The position numbers were made by a program, and so were the translations under genes. A model generated the notes under the pieces. The model was given only the letters and a program-made list of their open reading frames with translations. It had not been told where the DNA came from and searched no databases. Below are positions 8,558 to 17,849 of a stretch of 64,000 bases of DNA, piece after piece (the first letter of the stretch is position 1; every line of letters starts with the position of its first letter). Source of the DNA: a virus; the IMG/VR virus record IMGVR_UViG_3300042691_055965, positions 62,001 to 126,000 of that record. One strand, 5' to 3'.

Positions 8558-10545
8558 AAAAACTTGCATTACTCCTATTTACGTTATTAGTAAATTTTAA
8601 TCTACTTTCACAATTTTGTTCAACAACAGGTCTTGTGAATATGGGTGTTATTACACCAACAGGGACATTCCAAAATGTGTCAAACGCATCATCAGCAAAA
8701 AGGTATTGGAGATTCACGGCAACAGCTGGATGTACTTACGATTTTTCTACTTGTAATAGTGCGTTTACAAATGATACATATTTAAGACTATACTCAACCG
8801 CTACAGGTGGAACTGTATTGGCTCAGAATGACGACAACGGTCCGTTTTGTGGTGGAACAAAGGCATCACTTACTTGGGTTTGTCCTGCAAATGGAACGTA
8901 TTCAATACTTGTTACAAATTATAGTTGTGCAAATCTAAGTGCAACAACAATATTAAGTTACAGAGTCACTTGTGCTCCTGTATATAATCCTTGTTCTTCG
9001 ATTACAACAATTGCAAGTTGTGGAACTAATGTTTCTACAACAATGTCAGGTGGAGGGGCAGGGTGGAATGTCAGTACCTGTGGATTTTCAACACCAGGAC
9101 AAGAAAGAATATTCCAATTCACACCTACTCAGACAGGAACATATACTCTTAATGTGACATCAATCACAGGAGGATACGTTGATTTCTTTTGGAAACCTGC
9201 GTCAGGTGGGTGTGGTAGTACAGGGTGGAACTGTATTGATGACATTAGCTTTACAGGAAGTTTTAATGGAGTAACCCCAATGACATTTACTGCTGGTGTT
9301 ACATATTATATTCTTTTAGACCCTGAAACAACAGGTACATATAATGTAACATTTAATTTGGGTTGTCCAATTGTTGCACCTGCTAATGATTTAATATGTA
9401 ATGCGACTACAATTACTTGTGGTTCATTAGTCGGGGGAACTACTGTGGGTTCAACCCTAACAGGTGCAGGTGAAGGAGGTTCTTGTGGGACCACACAAAC
9501 GACGGGAGGTGTGTGGTATAAAGTTGTTGGCACCGGAGATGTAATGACCGCATCTCTGTGTGTCACAGCTTGGGACAGTAAGATGTCAGTGTTTCAAGGT
9601 TCTTGTACAACACCTGTTTGTGTAGGTGGTATAGATGATAACGGACCGTCGTGTACGGGGACTGCAGCATCGTATTCTTGGACTTCAACACCAGGTGTAA
9701 CATATTTTATACTTGTACACGGATATAGTACAACATCAACTTTTAGTTTAGCATTTACGTGTTCACCTCCACCACCACCAGGTCCTTGTTTGAATACAAC
9801 AGCTTGGAGTGTAGAAAACCTACCAACAACCACAACACCTGACGTAACCACATTGTGTTCAGCGGGTAATGGACAATACACAGATGAATATAGCCAATGG
9901 AATAATGGTGTTGCTGGAGTAACTTATACTGTATTATCAAGTATACCTACTGATTGGGTTACAGTTACAGTTTCAACACCTAACGGAACAGTCGTTTCTT
10001 ATGGTTCATCTCCTTTAGATTTTACGGCATCAATAAATGCAACTTACTATGTTCACATAAATGCAAATGGGTATTGTTTAGATGATGCTAATTGTAGAAA
10101 CGTAACAGTATCAAGAATAAGTGCGTTACCAATAGAATTAATAAGTTTTGATGGTGTTAATAATGGTAGTAGTAACTTATTATATTGGTTAACTGCTTCT
10201 GAACACAACAATAACTATTTTACCTTGGAAAGGTCTAATGATGGTGAAAATTGGGAAGAAGTGACAAAAATAGTTGCCGCAGGGCAATCAACACAAGAAC
10301 TTTCTTATTCATATTCAGATGAAACATTTTCAAGAAATATGATTAATTATTATAGACTTTCACAAACTGACTATGATGGAACTACTGAATTTTTTAACAT
10401 AGTGTCTTTAGATAATACACTTTCAAATAAAAAAGTGGTAAAGTATATTAATATTACAGGACAAGAAATTGATGTTATGTCTGCAACAGGTGTTTATTTC
10501 AAAGTTTATGATGACGGTTCAATGAAAAGAGTTTATAAACAATAA
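8554..10545 (+). CDS. Large secreted protein with pre-peptidase-like domains and T9SS-associated C-terminus
   Basis: The 663-residue protein has a signal peptide (about 19 residues) and Cys-rich beta-sandwich repeats resembling bacterial pre-peptidase C-terminal (PPC) domains. Each repeat carries an LxxYS-type strand, a DDNGPxCxGTxAS loop and a TYxILVxxYS strand (around residues 30-145, 150-265 and 275-410). A Pro-rich linker (PPPPPGPC) and another beta domain follow. The C-terminus repeats the LPIELISFDG module of the gene at 7405 and ends in a short sorting-like tail. No protease domain is present. Binding to glycans or cell surfaces is a reasonable inference. Confidence 0.75.
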   Translation: MKKLALLLFTLLVNFNLLSQFCSTTGLVNMGVITPTGTFQNVSNASSAKRYWRFTATAGCTYDFSTCNSAFTNDTYLRLYSTATGGTVLAQNDDNGPFCGGTKASLTWVCPANGTYSILVTNYSCANLSATTILSYRVTCAPVYNPCSSITTIASCGTNVSTTMSGGGAGWNVSTCGFSTPGQERIFQFTPTQTGTYTLNVTSITGGYVDFFWKPASGGCGSTGWNCIDDISFTGSFNGVTPMTFTAGVTYYILLDPETTGTYNVTFNLGCPIVAPANDLICNATTITCGSLVGGTTVGSTLTGAGEGGSCGTTQTTGGVWYKVVGTGDVMTASLCVTAWDSKMSVFQGSCTTPVCVGGIDDNGPSCTGTAASYSWTSTPGVTYFILVHGYSTTSTFSLAFTCSPPPPPGPCLNTTAWSVENLPTTTTPDVTTLCSAGNGQYTDEYSQWNNGVAGVTYTVLSSIPTDWVTVTVSTPNGTVVSYGSSPLDFTASINATYYVHINANGYCLDDANCRNVTVSRISALPIELISFDGVNNGSSNLLYWLTASEHNNNYFTLERSNDGENWEEVTKIVAAGQSTQELSYSYSDETFSRNMINYYRLSQTDYDGTTEFFNIVSLDNTLSNKKVVKYINITGQEIDVMSATGVYFKVYDDGSMKRVYKQ

Positions 10546-10566
10546 ATTTATAAACTTTCAGATATT

Positions 10567-10574
10567 TATTTATA
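10567..10574 (+). promoter_or_regulatory. Candidate late promoter TATTTATA
   Basis: The octamer ends 13 bases before the ATG at 10588, the same spacing as at other proposed late promoters in the window. Confidence 0.55.
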
Positions 10575-10587
10575 AATCCACATTTTA

Positions 10588-11307
10588 ATGGACTTAAATA
10601 ATATAATAAAAAAAGTAGTTAAAGAAGCAAATTCCGATAGGTATGCCGGTTCATATAACGGACCTTTGTCTATGGGTGAAATCGATTGGGGTAAACAAGA
10701 ACTTGGACCTTTCGATACTAAAGTATCTAATTTCTTCAATGCCGAATTAGAATATGATAGTTATGACGGTTCATTAGATATGAGTAAAAAAAAGGCTAAA
10801 AGTCTTGAAACTAAAGCCAAAAAAATATCTTTATATAACAAAAAACACAAAACACCTAACGACGAAGATGGTGGAATAATAAATCAAACACCAGGTAAAA
10901 ACTTGAAGTTTGTTCCATTAAAAGAATGGGTTGATTTGGATTCAATTGTTTTAAATGAAGATTTGGCAGTATGGTTTGGAACAAAAAAGAAAGGTAAAGG
11001 TACTAAACAACCACAAGGTCCTTGGGTTAACATTTGTAGGAAAAAGAAAGGTGGAGGACATCCACCGTGTGGTAGACCTGAAGGTGAATCGAAGGGTTAT
11101 CCTAAATGTAGAGCCGTAGGTGTTGCAAGAAACATGACAGATGTACAAAAAAGAGCAGCATGTCAACAAAAAAGAAAAGCGGAAAAACAAGATACACAAA
11201 CAGGAAAAGGACAAAAACCTGTAATGACATCATATAAACCAAAAAAGAAAAGAACTCAAAAGGAATCTGTTGATTTTCTTGTAAAGAGTATTTTATCTAT
11301 TCTTTAA
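10588..11307 (+). CDS. Basic DUF5872-like protein, possibly head-packaged
   Basis: The protein has 239 residues. The C-terminal half is strongly basic and carries the pattern PWVNICRKKKGGGHPPCGR, then a GYPKCR segment and a K/R-rich tail. I recognise this as the DUF5872-type motif seen in marine phages. Its role is unknown. The N-terminus MDLNNIIKKVVKEA nearly matches that of the protein at 11622-12083 (NNIIKKVLME). It ends in xxE, which fits a T4-style capsid-targeting peptide removed by the prohead protease. Packaging is inferred from that. A TATTTATA box precedes it, and its end overlaps the convergent gene by 4 bases. Confidence 0.6.
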   Translation: MDLNNIIKKVVKEANSDRYAGSYNGPLSMGEIDWGKQELGPFDTKVSNFFNAELEYDSYDGSLDMSKKKAKSLETKAKKISLYNKKHKTPNDEDGGIINQTPGKNLKFVPLKEWVDLDSIVLNEDLAVWFGTKKKGKGTKQPQGPWVNICRKKKGGGHPPCGRPEGESKGYPKCRAVGVARNMTDVQKRAACQQKRKAEKQDTQTGKGQKPVMTSYKPKKKRTQKESVDFLVKSILSIL

Positions 11308-11582
11308 TTTAACTTTTTTTCTAATAATTCATATCTGATTGTTATTGGATTTTCATCAATATCTATTGAATCGTAAGTAATCAAGGTATTTTGATATGTT
11401 CCATAACCACAGAATCCTTCGTCATGTCTGACATTAGTTCCTTTATTAATTTCAATTCTTTTTCTGACTTCATAATTAATTTTTTTATCAGAAGAAAAAA
11501 CTTCAATATCGTGAAAATGAAACCGATTATCAATTTTAGAAAGTCCTCCAGTTCTTAACACATATACTTTTCTGTTCTTCAT
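11304..11582 (-). CDS. Small unknown protein
   Basis: The 92-residue protein has no recognisable motif. It contains several aromatic and His residues (FHFHDIEVF) and a basic patch. The start context AAATAAATTTATATGAA is identical to that of the glycosyltransferase at 30903-32420, which supports translation. It is convergent with the gene at 10588 and lies 39 bases downstream of the gene at 11622. Confidence 0.5.
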   Translation of the reverse strand: MKNRKVYVLRTGGLSKIDNRFHFHDIEVFSSDKKINYEVRKRIEINKGTNVRHDEGFCGYGTYQNTLITYDSIDIDENPITIRYELLEKKLN

Positions 11583-11621
11583 ATAAATTTATTTGTTGAA
11601 GAACAAAGATAATAAAATTTT

Positions 11622-12083
11622 CTAACAATACGTACCTGAACAACGTTTTTTTCCGTCAAGACCTTTGATTTTTCCTTTACACACCTGAACTGCGTAACCA
11701 TTTGCATATGCCGAAGGGTAAACATCAAATTTTGCTTTTGCTGCAGATTTACCTCTAGCACATAGTTTTGTTCCTGTTTTTTTTCTACCTTCCATCATTA
11801 CCTCATCATCTTCCATATCCATTTCAGATGACATATCACCACCTTTCATTTCGTTCATTAGAAAATCAAAAACTTGATCCATGTTGTTTTTTGCTTCTGC
11901 AATATGGTCTTGAGCCCAATCATGTCCGTGATCTAAAATTTGTTCAATTTCAGATTTGTCCATCTCCAATAATGTTTCACATTGTCTTTTCATTTGTTCA
12001 AGATTTGAAAAGAACATATATCTTTGTGATTCTTGACGGGTTTCCATCAATACTTTTTTGATGATGTTATTAATATTTTTCAT
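11622..12083 (-). CDS. Small Cys/Lys-rich phage protein, possibly head-packaged
   Basis: The 153-residue protein has an acidic Met-rich centre (residues about 80-100). Its C-terminal motif runs KLCARGKSAAKAKFDVYPSA, then YANGYAVQVCKG and a final Cys pair. This recurs in phage proteins of unknown function and is related to that of the protein at 10588. The N-terminus MKNINNIIKKVLME matches a capsid-targeting peptide ending in an LxE protease site. It lies 3 bases downstream of the fibre gene at 12087 and is probably expressed with it. Confidence 0.6.
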   Translation of the reverse strand: MKNINNIIKKVLMETRQESQRYMFFSNLEQMKRQCETLLEMDKSEIEQILDHGHDWAQDHIAEAKNNMDQVFDFLMNEMKGGDMSSEMDMEDDEVMMEGRKKTGTKLCARGKSAAKAKFDVYPSAYANGYAVQVCKGKIKGLDGKKRCSGTYC

Positions 12084-12086
12084 AAG

Positions 12087-12713
12087 TTAAGAATTTAATC
12101 CTCTAGGTCCACCAAGAACTATCATATTTAGTTGTGTTACATCAGTACCAAAACCGTCAGTCCACACTGGGTTAGGTGGTGTAATTTGATTTATTGTACT
12201 ACCTGTCGCACCACAATCACAACAAATCACACATACGGTTGCTTCTGTATTTGCACTTCTTGGAATATCACTTTCACAATCAGAACAGCTCACAAATGGT
12301 CCGGCTTCAGGAAAATAATTGTTTTCATCAGGTAAATCTTCTTTTCCATCTATAAATGTAGCACAAAAGAATACTTCATTTTCAGAAAATTGGAATACCT
12401 CATCTTTTCTTGGGTTACTACCATAAACTTCACAAAAACCACTTATACTGTATAAAAAAGTTGTCCCGTCACAGTTTTGAAATTCCAAAGATTGTAAAGT
12501 ACCGCCCGTGAAACAATCACAACAATCAGTATAAGGGTGTGAATAAGAATATAACGGTATGGGTTCATCTTCAGTTACAGATATAACTGTACCACAAATT
12601 TCTGATTCTTCGCCAAAGTTAAAACCAATAACTTCAAGAGGTGATAGTGTTGTAGATGCCGATACAATATACTCTAAACCATCTAAACAACCTTCTACAA
12701 TATAATTTGCCAT
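12087..12713 (-). CDS. Cys-rich fibre/tip protein with shared C-terminal module
   Basis: The 208-residue protein starts MANYIVEGC, like the protein at 53476 (MANFIVQNC), and contains CxxC pairs (CCDC, CSDC) spaced as in the neighbouring 671-residue protein. The final 60 residues (PRSANTE, CCDCG, GSTI, VLGGPRGLN) are about 70% identical to the end of that neighbour. The shared end may be an attachment or folding tag. A TATTTATA box lies 13 bases upstream. It is probably a virion surface component; its receptor is unknown. Confidence 0.6.
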   Translation of the reverse strand: MANYIVEGCLDGLEYIVSASTTLSPLEVIGFNFGEESEICGTVISVTEDEPIPLYSYSHPYTDCCDCFTGGTLQSLEFQNCDGTTFLYSISGFCEVYGSNPRKDEVFQFSENEVFFCATFIDGKEDLPDENNYFPEAGPFVSCSDCESDIPRSANTEATVCVICCDCGATGSTINQITPPNPVWTDGFGTDVTQLNMIVLGGPRGLNS

Positions 12714-12726
12714 TTTTTCTTTTTTA

Positions 12727-12734
12727 TATAAATA
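12727..12734 (-). promoter_or_regulatory. Candidate late promoter TATTTATA
   Basis: On the minus strand the octamer ends 13 bases before the start codon at 12713. The following TATAAAAAAGAAAAA resembles the stretch after the box at 50333. Confidence 0.6.
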
Positions 12735-12744
12735 TCATTATGTT

Positions 12745-14760
12745 TTAATTATTCAATCCTCTCGGACCACCAAGTACCACCATATTCATTTGTGTCACAT
12801 CAATGCCATATTGATCGGTATATACTGGATGTGGTGGTGCCACTTGTGTTATTGTACTTCCTGAAGAACCACAATCACAACAAACGACACATATTAAAGT
12901 TTCTGTATTTGCACTTCTTGGAAATCTTGTGTTGTCAAAAGCACATTGGATACAATTATAATATGTCGATACGGGGGTTATAGTTGTGTAATTTGGTTCT
13001 AATGGACAATTATTTAATAAAATATAACATTGTCCATAATTTTGAGTCACAAACACTAATTGTCCGTCTGTATAAGCCATTATATTCCAAATATCAATTG
13101 GGATATTAACAAACTGTTGGTTTCCACCACCACATTTGACAATAGATGCACCAATTAATGTTCCAGTATTACACGTTGCACAATCATCAAAAGGAGTCAA
13201 CGTGTTTGAAATATAAGCAATACCACTTCCACCAACATACGTGTAGGGTGACAATAATTTTTGACACTGAAATTCCGAGGTTCCTCTTAATACCTTTACG
13301 TAATCACCTGTTGTAAATGAATTTGAAGTTAATACAACAATGTTATTGTAACCAGTTCCACACTCTTCAGTTAACCAAATATAATAATTATCGGCATTTG
13401 CTTGACATTCTGTGCAACTTTCAAAAACTTCGAAACTTGATACAGCATAATATGCATCATTAATTTCAATACCTGTGATTTCAACACAATCATTAAGTTG
13501 TGGGACATAAAATATTTTACCTATTGGGTTTTGAACGTATTTATACGAAAAAACAGTACCTGTAGTTGAAATACTTGTTACTTCTATAATAAATGGATTA
13601 ACACCACCAAAAGGAGGTGATGAAATCGATATAGTATCACCAACTTGATATCCAATACCACCAAAAAAACCTATATTCAAAATACTACCACTCTGAACGG
13701 TTACGTCAAAATAAGCACCTACACCATTACCATCTGTTGTGCCTGTCAGATTAAGATATTCTCCATCTAATAATCCTACACCCGTGTCATAAGTTATGTT
13801 TCCAATCGGACCTGTATTAGTACAACTCGAATAAGAATAATATAAACCATTACATTGAATACATTCTTGACAATCAGGTTGTGGATCGAAGTTTAAAAAA
13901 GTATTTATTGTTACTGCCGATTCTGTCAAATCGCCCACTTCAAAACACCCATCGATGGTAGAAAGATTTGATACTTCATTTCCTTCGTAAAACACAGAAC
14001 CCCATACAACTTCGTCTTGTCGGGTTAAACAATTTGTTATAATTCTTTTTTCGTTACTAATTGCTAAACAATCTTCACAAGTAACTTCAAATTTTGTACC
14101 TAAAACAGAAACTAACGTTCCGGATGTTTCGGTGCCTTCTTGAATAACATCAACAATCCCACATTGTATATCACCAAAACTATCAATAAAAGTCACTACA
14201 TAATTGGTATAATCAAAACCAAGAGGAAATGCAATCAAGTAAGTGGTAGTAGGTTCCAAACAAGTATTTACCGAATAAACTGAAAAATTATTGGTTAAAC
14301 ATTCAGTGCAACCCGTATACGAATCACTTATTGATGCCAAAGAATAAATAAAATCACCGTCTCTTGGTGTAACAAAACATTCAATAGTTGCGCACAACGT
14401 TTTAATACTATCTTCTAATGAAAATGACAAATAATATATATCATCAATTGTCGGAAGAGTTGTAAAAGTATTAATGTCAATAAAATAAGTTTCACCTCTT
14501 ACACAATCAACAACACTTACCGCTGTTGTAATGCCGCTCAAACATTCTTCACAAGATGTGTAAGAACCATCAAGTGTTGCATTTACTATTTGTTCAGTAT
14601 CTTTTATTATTAATACAGTATAACAATCCGTAGTATTTGGTTCAGTTAAAAGTGTAAATAAATAGGTATTTCCTGTTGTGATTGCACTAACTCGGTCGTC
14701 AACTATAATATTTATTACCGAATCGCCACAACATTTTTGAACTGTTAAATCTCTTGACAT
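12745..14760 (-). CDS. Multi-domain Cys-rich fibre protein (CxxC repeats)
   Basis: The 671-residue protein is built of about six or seven degenerate repeats of 70-100 residues. Each is bounded by a CxxC pair (CEEC, CTEC, CEDC, CQEC, CTEC, CATC, CIQC) with further single Cys between. The same domain occurs once in the protein at 53476. A Gly-rich insertion lies near residues 330-390. The C-terminal module is shared with the protein at 12087. The CxxC pairs may bind metal or form disulfides outside the cell. It lies 3 bases from the gene at 14763 and is probably a tail fibre. Confidence 0.65.
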   Translation of the reverse strand: MSRDLTVQKCCGDSVINIIVDDRVSAITTGNTYLFTLLTEPNTTDCYTVLIIKDTEQIVNATLDGSYTSCEECLSGITTAVSVVDCVRGETYFIDINTFTTLPTIDDIYYLSFSLEDSIKTLCATIECFVTPRDGDFIYSLASISDSYTGCTECLTNNFSVYSVNTCLEPTTTYLIAFPLGFDYTNYVVTFIDSFGDIQCGIVDVIQEGTETSGTLVSVLGTKFEVTCEDCLAISNEKRIITNCLTRQDEVVWGSVFYEGNEVSNLSTIDGCFEVGDLTESAVTINTFLNFDPQPDCQECIQCNGLYYSYSSCTNTGPIGNITYDTGVGLLDGEYLNLTGTTDGNGVGAYFDVTVQSGSILNIGFFGGIGYQVGDTISISSPPFGGVNPFIIEVTSISTTGTVFSYKYVQNPIGKIFYVPQLNDCVEITGIEINDAYYAVSSFEVFESCTECQANADNYYIWLTEECGTGYNNIVVLTSNSFTTGDYVKVLRGTSEFQCQKLLSPYTYVGGSGIAYISNTLTPFDDCATCNTGTLIGASIVKCGGGNQQFVNIPIDIWNIMAYTDGQLVFVTQNYGQCYILLNNCPLEPNYTTITPVSTYYNCIQCAFDNTRFPRSANTETLICVVCCDCGSSGSTITQVAPPHPVYTDQYGIDVTQMNMVVLGGPRGLNN

Positions 14761-14762
14761 AA

Positions 14763-16247
14763 TTATTTCTTATTTACTATTTCAAATTGTAATTCGCGTT
14801 TATAAGTGTCAATATTTCTATCAGTGTTAACTTTTATATCTATAAAATATTCATTTGGTATTTTATCAGTGGTGTCAAAAATGAAATAATAACCATCTAC
14901 AGTTTGATTAATTCTTGTCCAATCTTGAACTTGAACTTCAGTATTTGCACCTTCCCTAACGTAAACTCTGTAATATGCTTCGACATTAAATAATGGTTGA
15001 CTTGACGTATATGCTTGTTTTATAATCACATTTACTTTTCTAACATCAGTGTTCAATATTTTTTCATTTTGTTTAATTCCAAAAAAATCAAATCCATATA
15101 ATTTCGGAGTTTCAGTAGTTGCACCAATTTTAATGTTTCCATTTTTTTCAAGTAAAACAAACTCATTTTCTTGGTTGGATAAATTTGCTCCATTTAATTT
15201 AAGTCCTTTCCAAATATCATAATACAAACAAGGTGTTGTTGCACCTGTTAAATTACTTACAAGGACTTTATAAACCCCTTTTGTTACAAGACAAGTAGGT
15301 AAATTAATATATCCAGAAACAAAAGAACCGTTCATGTCCTGAATGTCAACCAATGGATTTTGATCTAAATTTACAGGATTTCCATTTTGATAAACAAACA
15401 AATACAAGTTGTTATTATTTCCTGCGTAAAACGTTGTTCTATTGTCGATAATTAAATCATTATAAGAAGTTTCCAAAAATGGTTCGTAAAACGTTTGTGT
15501 GTGTGGTGAAAAGAAACCTACCGAATAGTTTTCAGTAAGTCCCGATATATTTTCAACTTGTGGGTAGAAAGAAATGCCCCAACCTGTAACACCCATTATA
15601 CTCCCATCTAATATACCATTGATTTCATTTGTCATGTCGAATTCAATATCTTCATTTCCGAATTCAAAATGTTGAGTATCAATTATTGTAAGAGCACTAA
15701 AATTAACACCTGTTAGTGATAATTGTGAATTAGTGTTGTCATAAATTCCTGGCAAAGACCAATTAGATATTGTTGTTGTTTGAAACCAATTTACAGGTCT
15801 ATCAGAATAAGATTTGTCGTTATATGGATTTATTTTATAATCGTAATAATCGTACCCAACACCACTGTCCCAACTTTGTGGTGTCCCTGTTTCTCCTGAT
15901 GTTTGTGGAATTCGATAAAGTATTAAATCAAATGAAGTTGCCCTTCTTCTACCTTGTGATGTTTTGTCATTTAACAAATCACTATCAAAAAAAGAAGTGT
16001 TTGTCATTCTTAACGTATGTTTGATGTTATTAAAACCAGTACAATCCGTTGATATTACACCATCACTAAGAAGATTTGTTAGATTTGTCAAATCTAAATC
16101 AAAAATATAACGACTAAAACCAAATGGTATACCTACATTATCCAACCTACCATAAAACAATTCAACAATTGGGTTTCTTGAAGTGTTGGTATATGAATTA
16201 TAAAGTAACGTATCCGACTTATCAAAATAAGATTTATATATAGACAT
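14763..16247 (-). CDS. Putative tail/baseplate structural protein
   Basis: The 494-residue protein is beta-rich and aromatic, with no signal peptide. It resembles Bacteroidota phage fibre or baseplate proteins in composition (many Asn/Thr/Tyr) but matches no family I can name. Residues about 380-490 look like Ig-like or fibronectin-like strands. A TATTTATA box precedes it by 12 bases, and the downstream fibre gene starts 3 bases after it, so it heads a fibre operon. Confidence 0.55.
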   Translation of the reverse strand: MSIYKSYFDKSDTLLYNSYTNTSRNPIVELFYGRLDNVGIPFGFSRYIFDLDLTNLTNLLSDGVISTDCTGFNNIKHTLRMTNTSFFDSDLLNDKTSQGRRRATSFDLILYRIPQTSGETGTPQSWDSGVGYDYYDYKINPYNDKSYSDRPVNWFQTTTISNWSLPGIYDNTNSQLSLTGVNFSALTIIDTQHFEFGNEDIEFDMTNEINGILDGSIMGVTGWGISFYPQVENISGLTENYSVGFFSPHTQTFYEPFLETSYNDLIIDNRTTFYAGNNNNLYLFVYQNGNPVNLDQNPLVDIQDMNGSFVSGYINLPTCLVTKGVYKVLVSNLTGATTPCLYYDIWKGLKLNGANLSNQENEFVLLEKNGNIKIGATTETPKLYGFDFFGIKQNEKILNTDVRKVNVIIKQAYTSSQPLFNVEAYYRVYVREGANTEVQVQDWTRINQTVDGYYFIFDTTDKIPNEYFIDIKVNTDRNIDTYKRELQFEIVNKK

Positions 16248-16259
16248 TTGTTTTTTATA

Positions 16260-16267
16260 TATAAATA
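16260..16267 (-). promoter_or_regulatory. Candidate late promoter TATTTATA
   Basis: The octamer lies 12 bases before the start at 16247, in the only gap (21 bases) between two structural genes. Confidence 0.6.
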
Positions 16268-16268
16268 C

Positions 16269-17849
16269 TTAATTGATTCGAATATTTTTGTTCAATACTT
16301 TATCGTAGGCTTCTTGTAGTTTAGTTAATACTTGTTGTGTTGATATATTTGACGAAAGTGCAACTGGTGTTGGTGGTAACATCGGGTATGGGTGATCGTG
16401 GGTTAATAAAAATTCAACAATTAATTGTAATAAATCCATTAATTCATCACCCCTAACCATCGGTGATGTACTTGGTTCTAAATTATCAACAATTGCATCA
16501 TAATCGACACCATATATTGTATTTTTTAAATCAACACCAGGTGATTTTCCTTCAATATTTGTTTTATGTGATAAAAAGAAAAGTTGATTTGCACCAACAA
16601 TACCTACAGAATTATCAATTTTTTCTGTTATTTTTTCTGTCACTTTTTCATCAACGGCTTCTAATGGAATGTTTTGATCCAATTTTTTGTTTAAAACTGT
16701 ACCGTATCCTGCAATTTCTTGTGTGGTAGACAATCTAACGGCATCTTGTATTCTTGTTAAATTTCCTAACTTAACCAAATCAATATTTCCGGTAAGTTCT
16801 GTTAAAATCTTTCTGAAATTTAAATCAGGTCTGTAATAAAATGGAAATTGTTGTCCATTTGCTGTTGATGTAATAAGATTTGGAGTATCTTTGAAATTAA
16901 TTATTACGTCATTAATTTCTTTTGCAAATTCTGTTACACCACTTACAGAATTAATTTGTTTTTGATATATCAAATTAGTTTCCCCGGTGTAATTTGTACC
17001 ATAACCAAAAAACCCAACTTGCATTTCACTCGAAAATGGATTATCGGGTACTTCATATATTAAAACTCCACCTGTATAAACATCAAATTGTGTTTCAGGA
17101 TTCAAACAATAATACTCAATTAAATATTTAAATTTTAAATTTTGTTTTGTAAGTCTTCGATATTCTTTTGTTGCACCATTTACTGTTTGTTTATCGAAAT
17201 TAGTCAACTGTATGAATGCCCTGTTATCATTAGCAACAGGAATTTGTCCTCTTTCAAATGGTAAATGTTTTCCTGCACGTAATAAAAGTTCATTATTTTT
17301 AATAATAATATCTGCACTATCCCTACCATTTAATGAAATGTCTGAAGGTTCAACAAAAACCCCTTTATTTTGTGTTGGATTTTTAAATTCTCCATTACCA
17401 TTTTTAATTGGTGGAAAACTTATAGATGAATTTTGTCTACCAAAATCAAGTCTTGTTCTTGCCGATTGAAAATCTTCAAACTTAATTGTCATCGGTGATG
17501 AATAAGGTGCAATCATATAAAACTTGTTTCTACCTGATCTGTTTCGTGCATCAAAATAGAACAACATAACCATTTCGTTTTCTTGTGGGACTTGGTTTAT
17601 GAAGTAAGGTAAATAAGATAAAAATATAAAAGGATCTTTATCTGACCATGGGCCATTTTTTTCAAACGTACCAAACTGATCGAAACCAACTGCAGATTGT
17701 ATTCTTTGTTCGTAGTTATCCGTTGTTGATACTGCCCTAATTCGTCCAAGCATCAACGGATCATTTGCGTCCAAACATCTACCAAAAAAGAAATTTTGCG
17801 TTATATCGAATGGTAAATCCCTTGGGGTTTGTTTTATTTCTTCAGGCAT
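16269..17849 (-). CDS. Baseplate central spike/hub protein, gp5-like OB fold
   Basis: The 526-residue protein has an N-terminal segment (FFGRCLDANDPLMLGRIRAV, residues about 16-36) that matches the OB-fold start of T4 gp5-type spike proteins. An Asp-Pro-Leu-x-x-Gly-Arg core is the giveaway. Near the C-terminus, ELMDLLQLIVEFLLTHDHPY followed by a Pro-rich LPPTPV stretch is typical of phage baseplate spike proteins. No lysozyme catalytic segment is evident. It overlaps the small gene at 17842 by 8 bases. Confidence 0.65.
   Translation of the reverse strand: MPEEIKQTPRDLPFDITQNFFFGRCLDANDPLMLGRIRAVSTTDNYEQRIQSAVGFDQFGTFEKNGPWSDKDPFIFLSYLPYFINQVPQENEMVMLFYFDARNRSGRNKFYMIAPYSSPMTIKFEDFQSARTRLDFGRQNSSISFPPIKNGNGEFKNPTQNKGVFVEPSDISLNGRDSADIIIKNNELLLRAGKHLPFERGQIPVANDNRAFIQLTNFDKQTVNGATKEYRRLTKQNLKFKYLIEYYCLNPETQFDVYTGGVLIYEVPDNPFSSEMQVGFFGYGTNYTGETNLIYQKQINSVSGVTEFAKEINDVIINFKDTPNLITSTANGQQFPFYYRPDLNFRKILTELTGNIDLVKLGNLTRIQDAVRLSTTQEIAGYGTVLNKKLDQNIPLEAVDEKVTEKITEKIDNSVGIVGANQLFFLSHKTNIEGKSPGVDLKNTIYGVDYDAIVDNLEPSTSPMVRGDELMDLLQLIVEFLLTHDHPYPMLPPTPVALSSNISTQQVLTKLQEAYDKVLNKNIRIN

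Noticed and set aside
9306-9881. Minus-strand open frames opposite the secreted protein at 8554
   Set aside because: They have no motifs and Val/Pro/Thr-rich, low-complexity content; they arise from the codon pattern of the plus-strand gene.
12087-14760. A diversity-generating retroelement, suggested by two similar C-terminal modules
   Set aside because: There is no reverse transcriptase in the window and differences are not limited to adenine positions.
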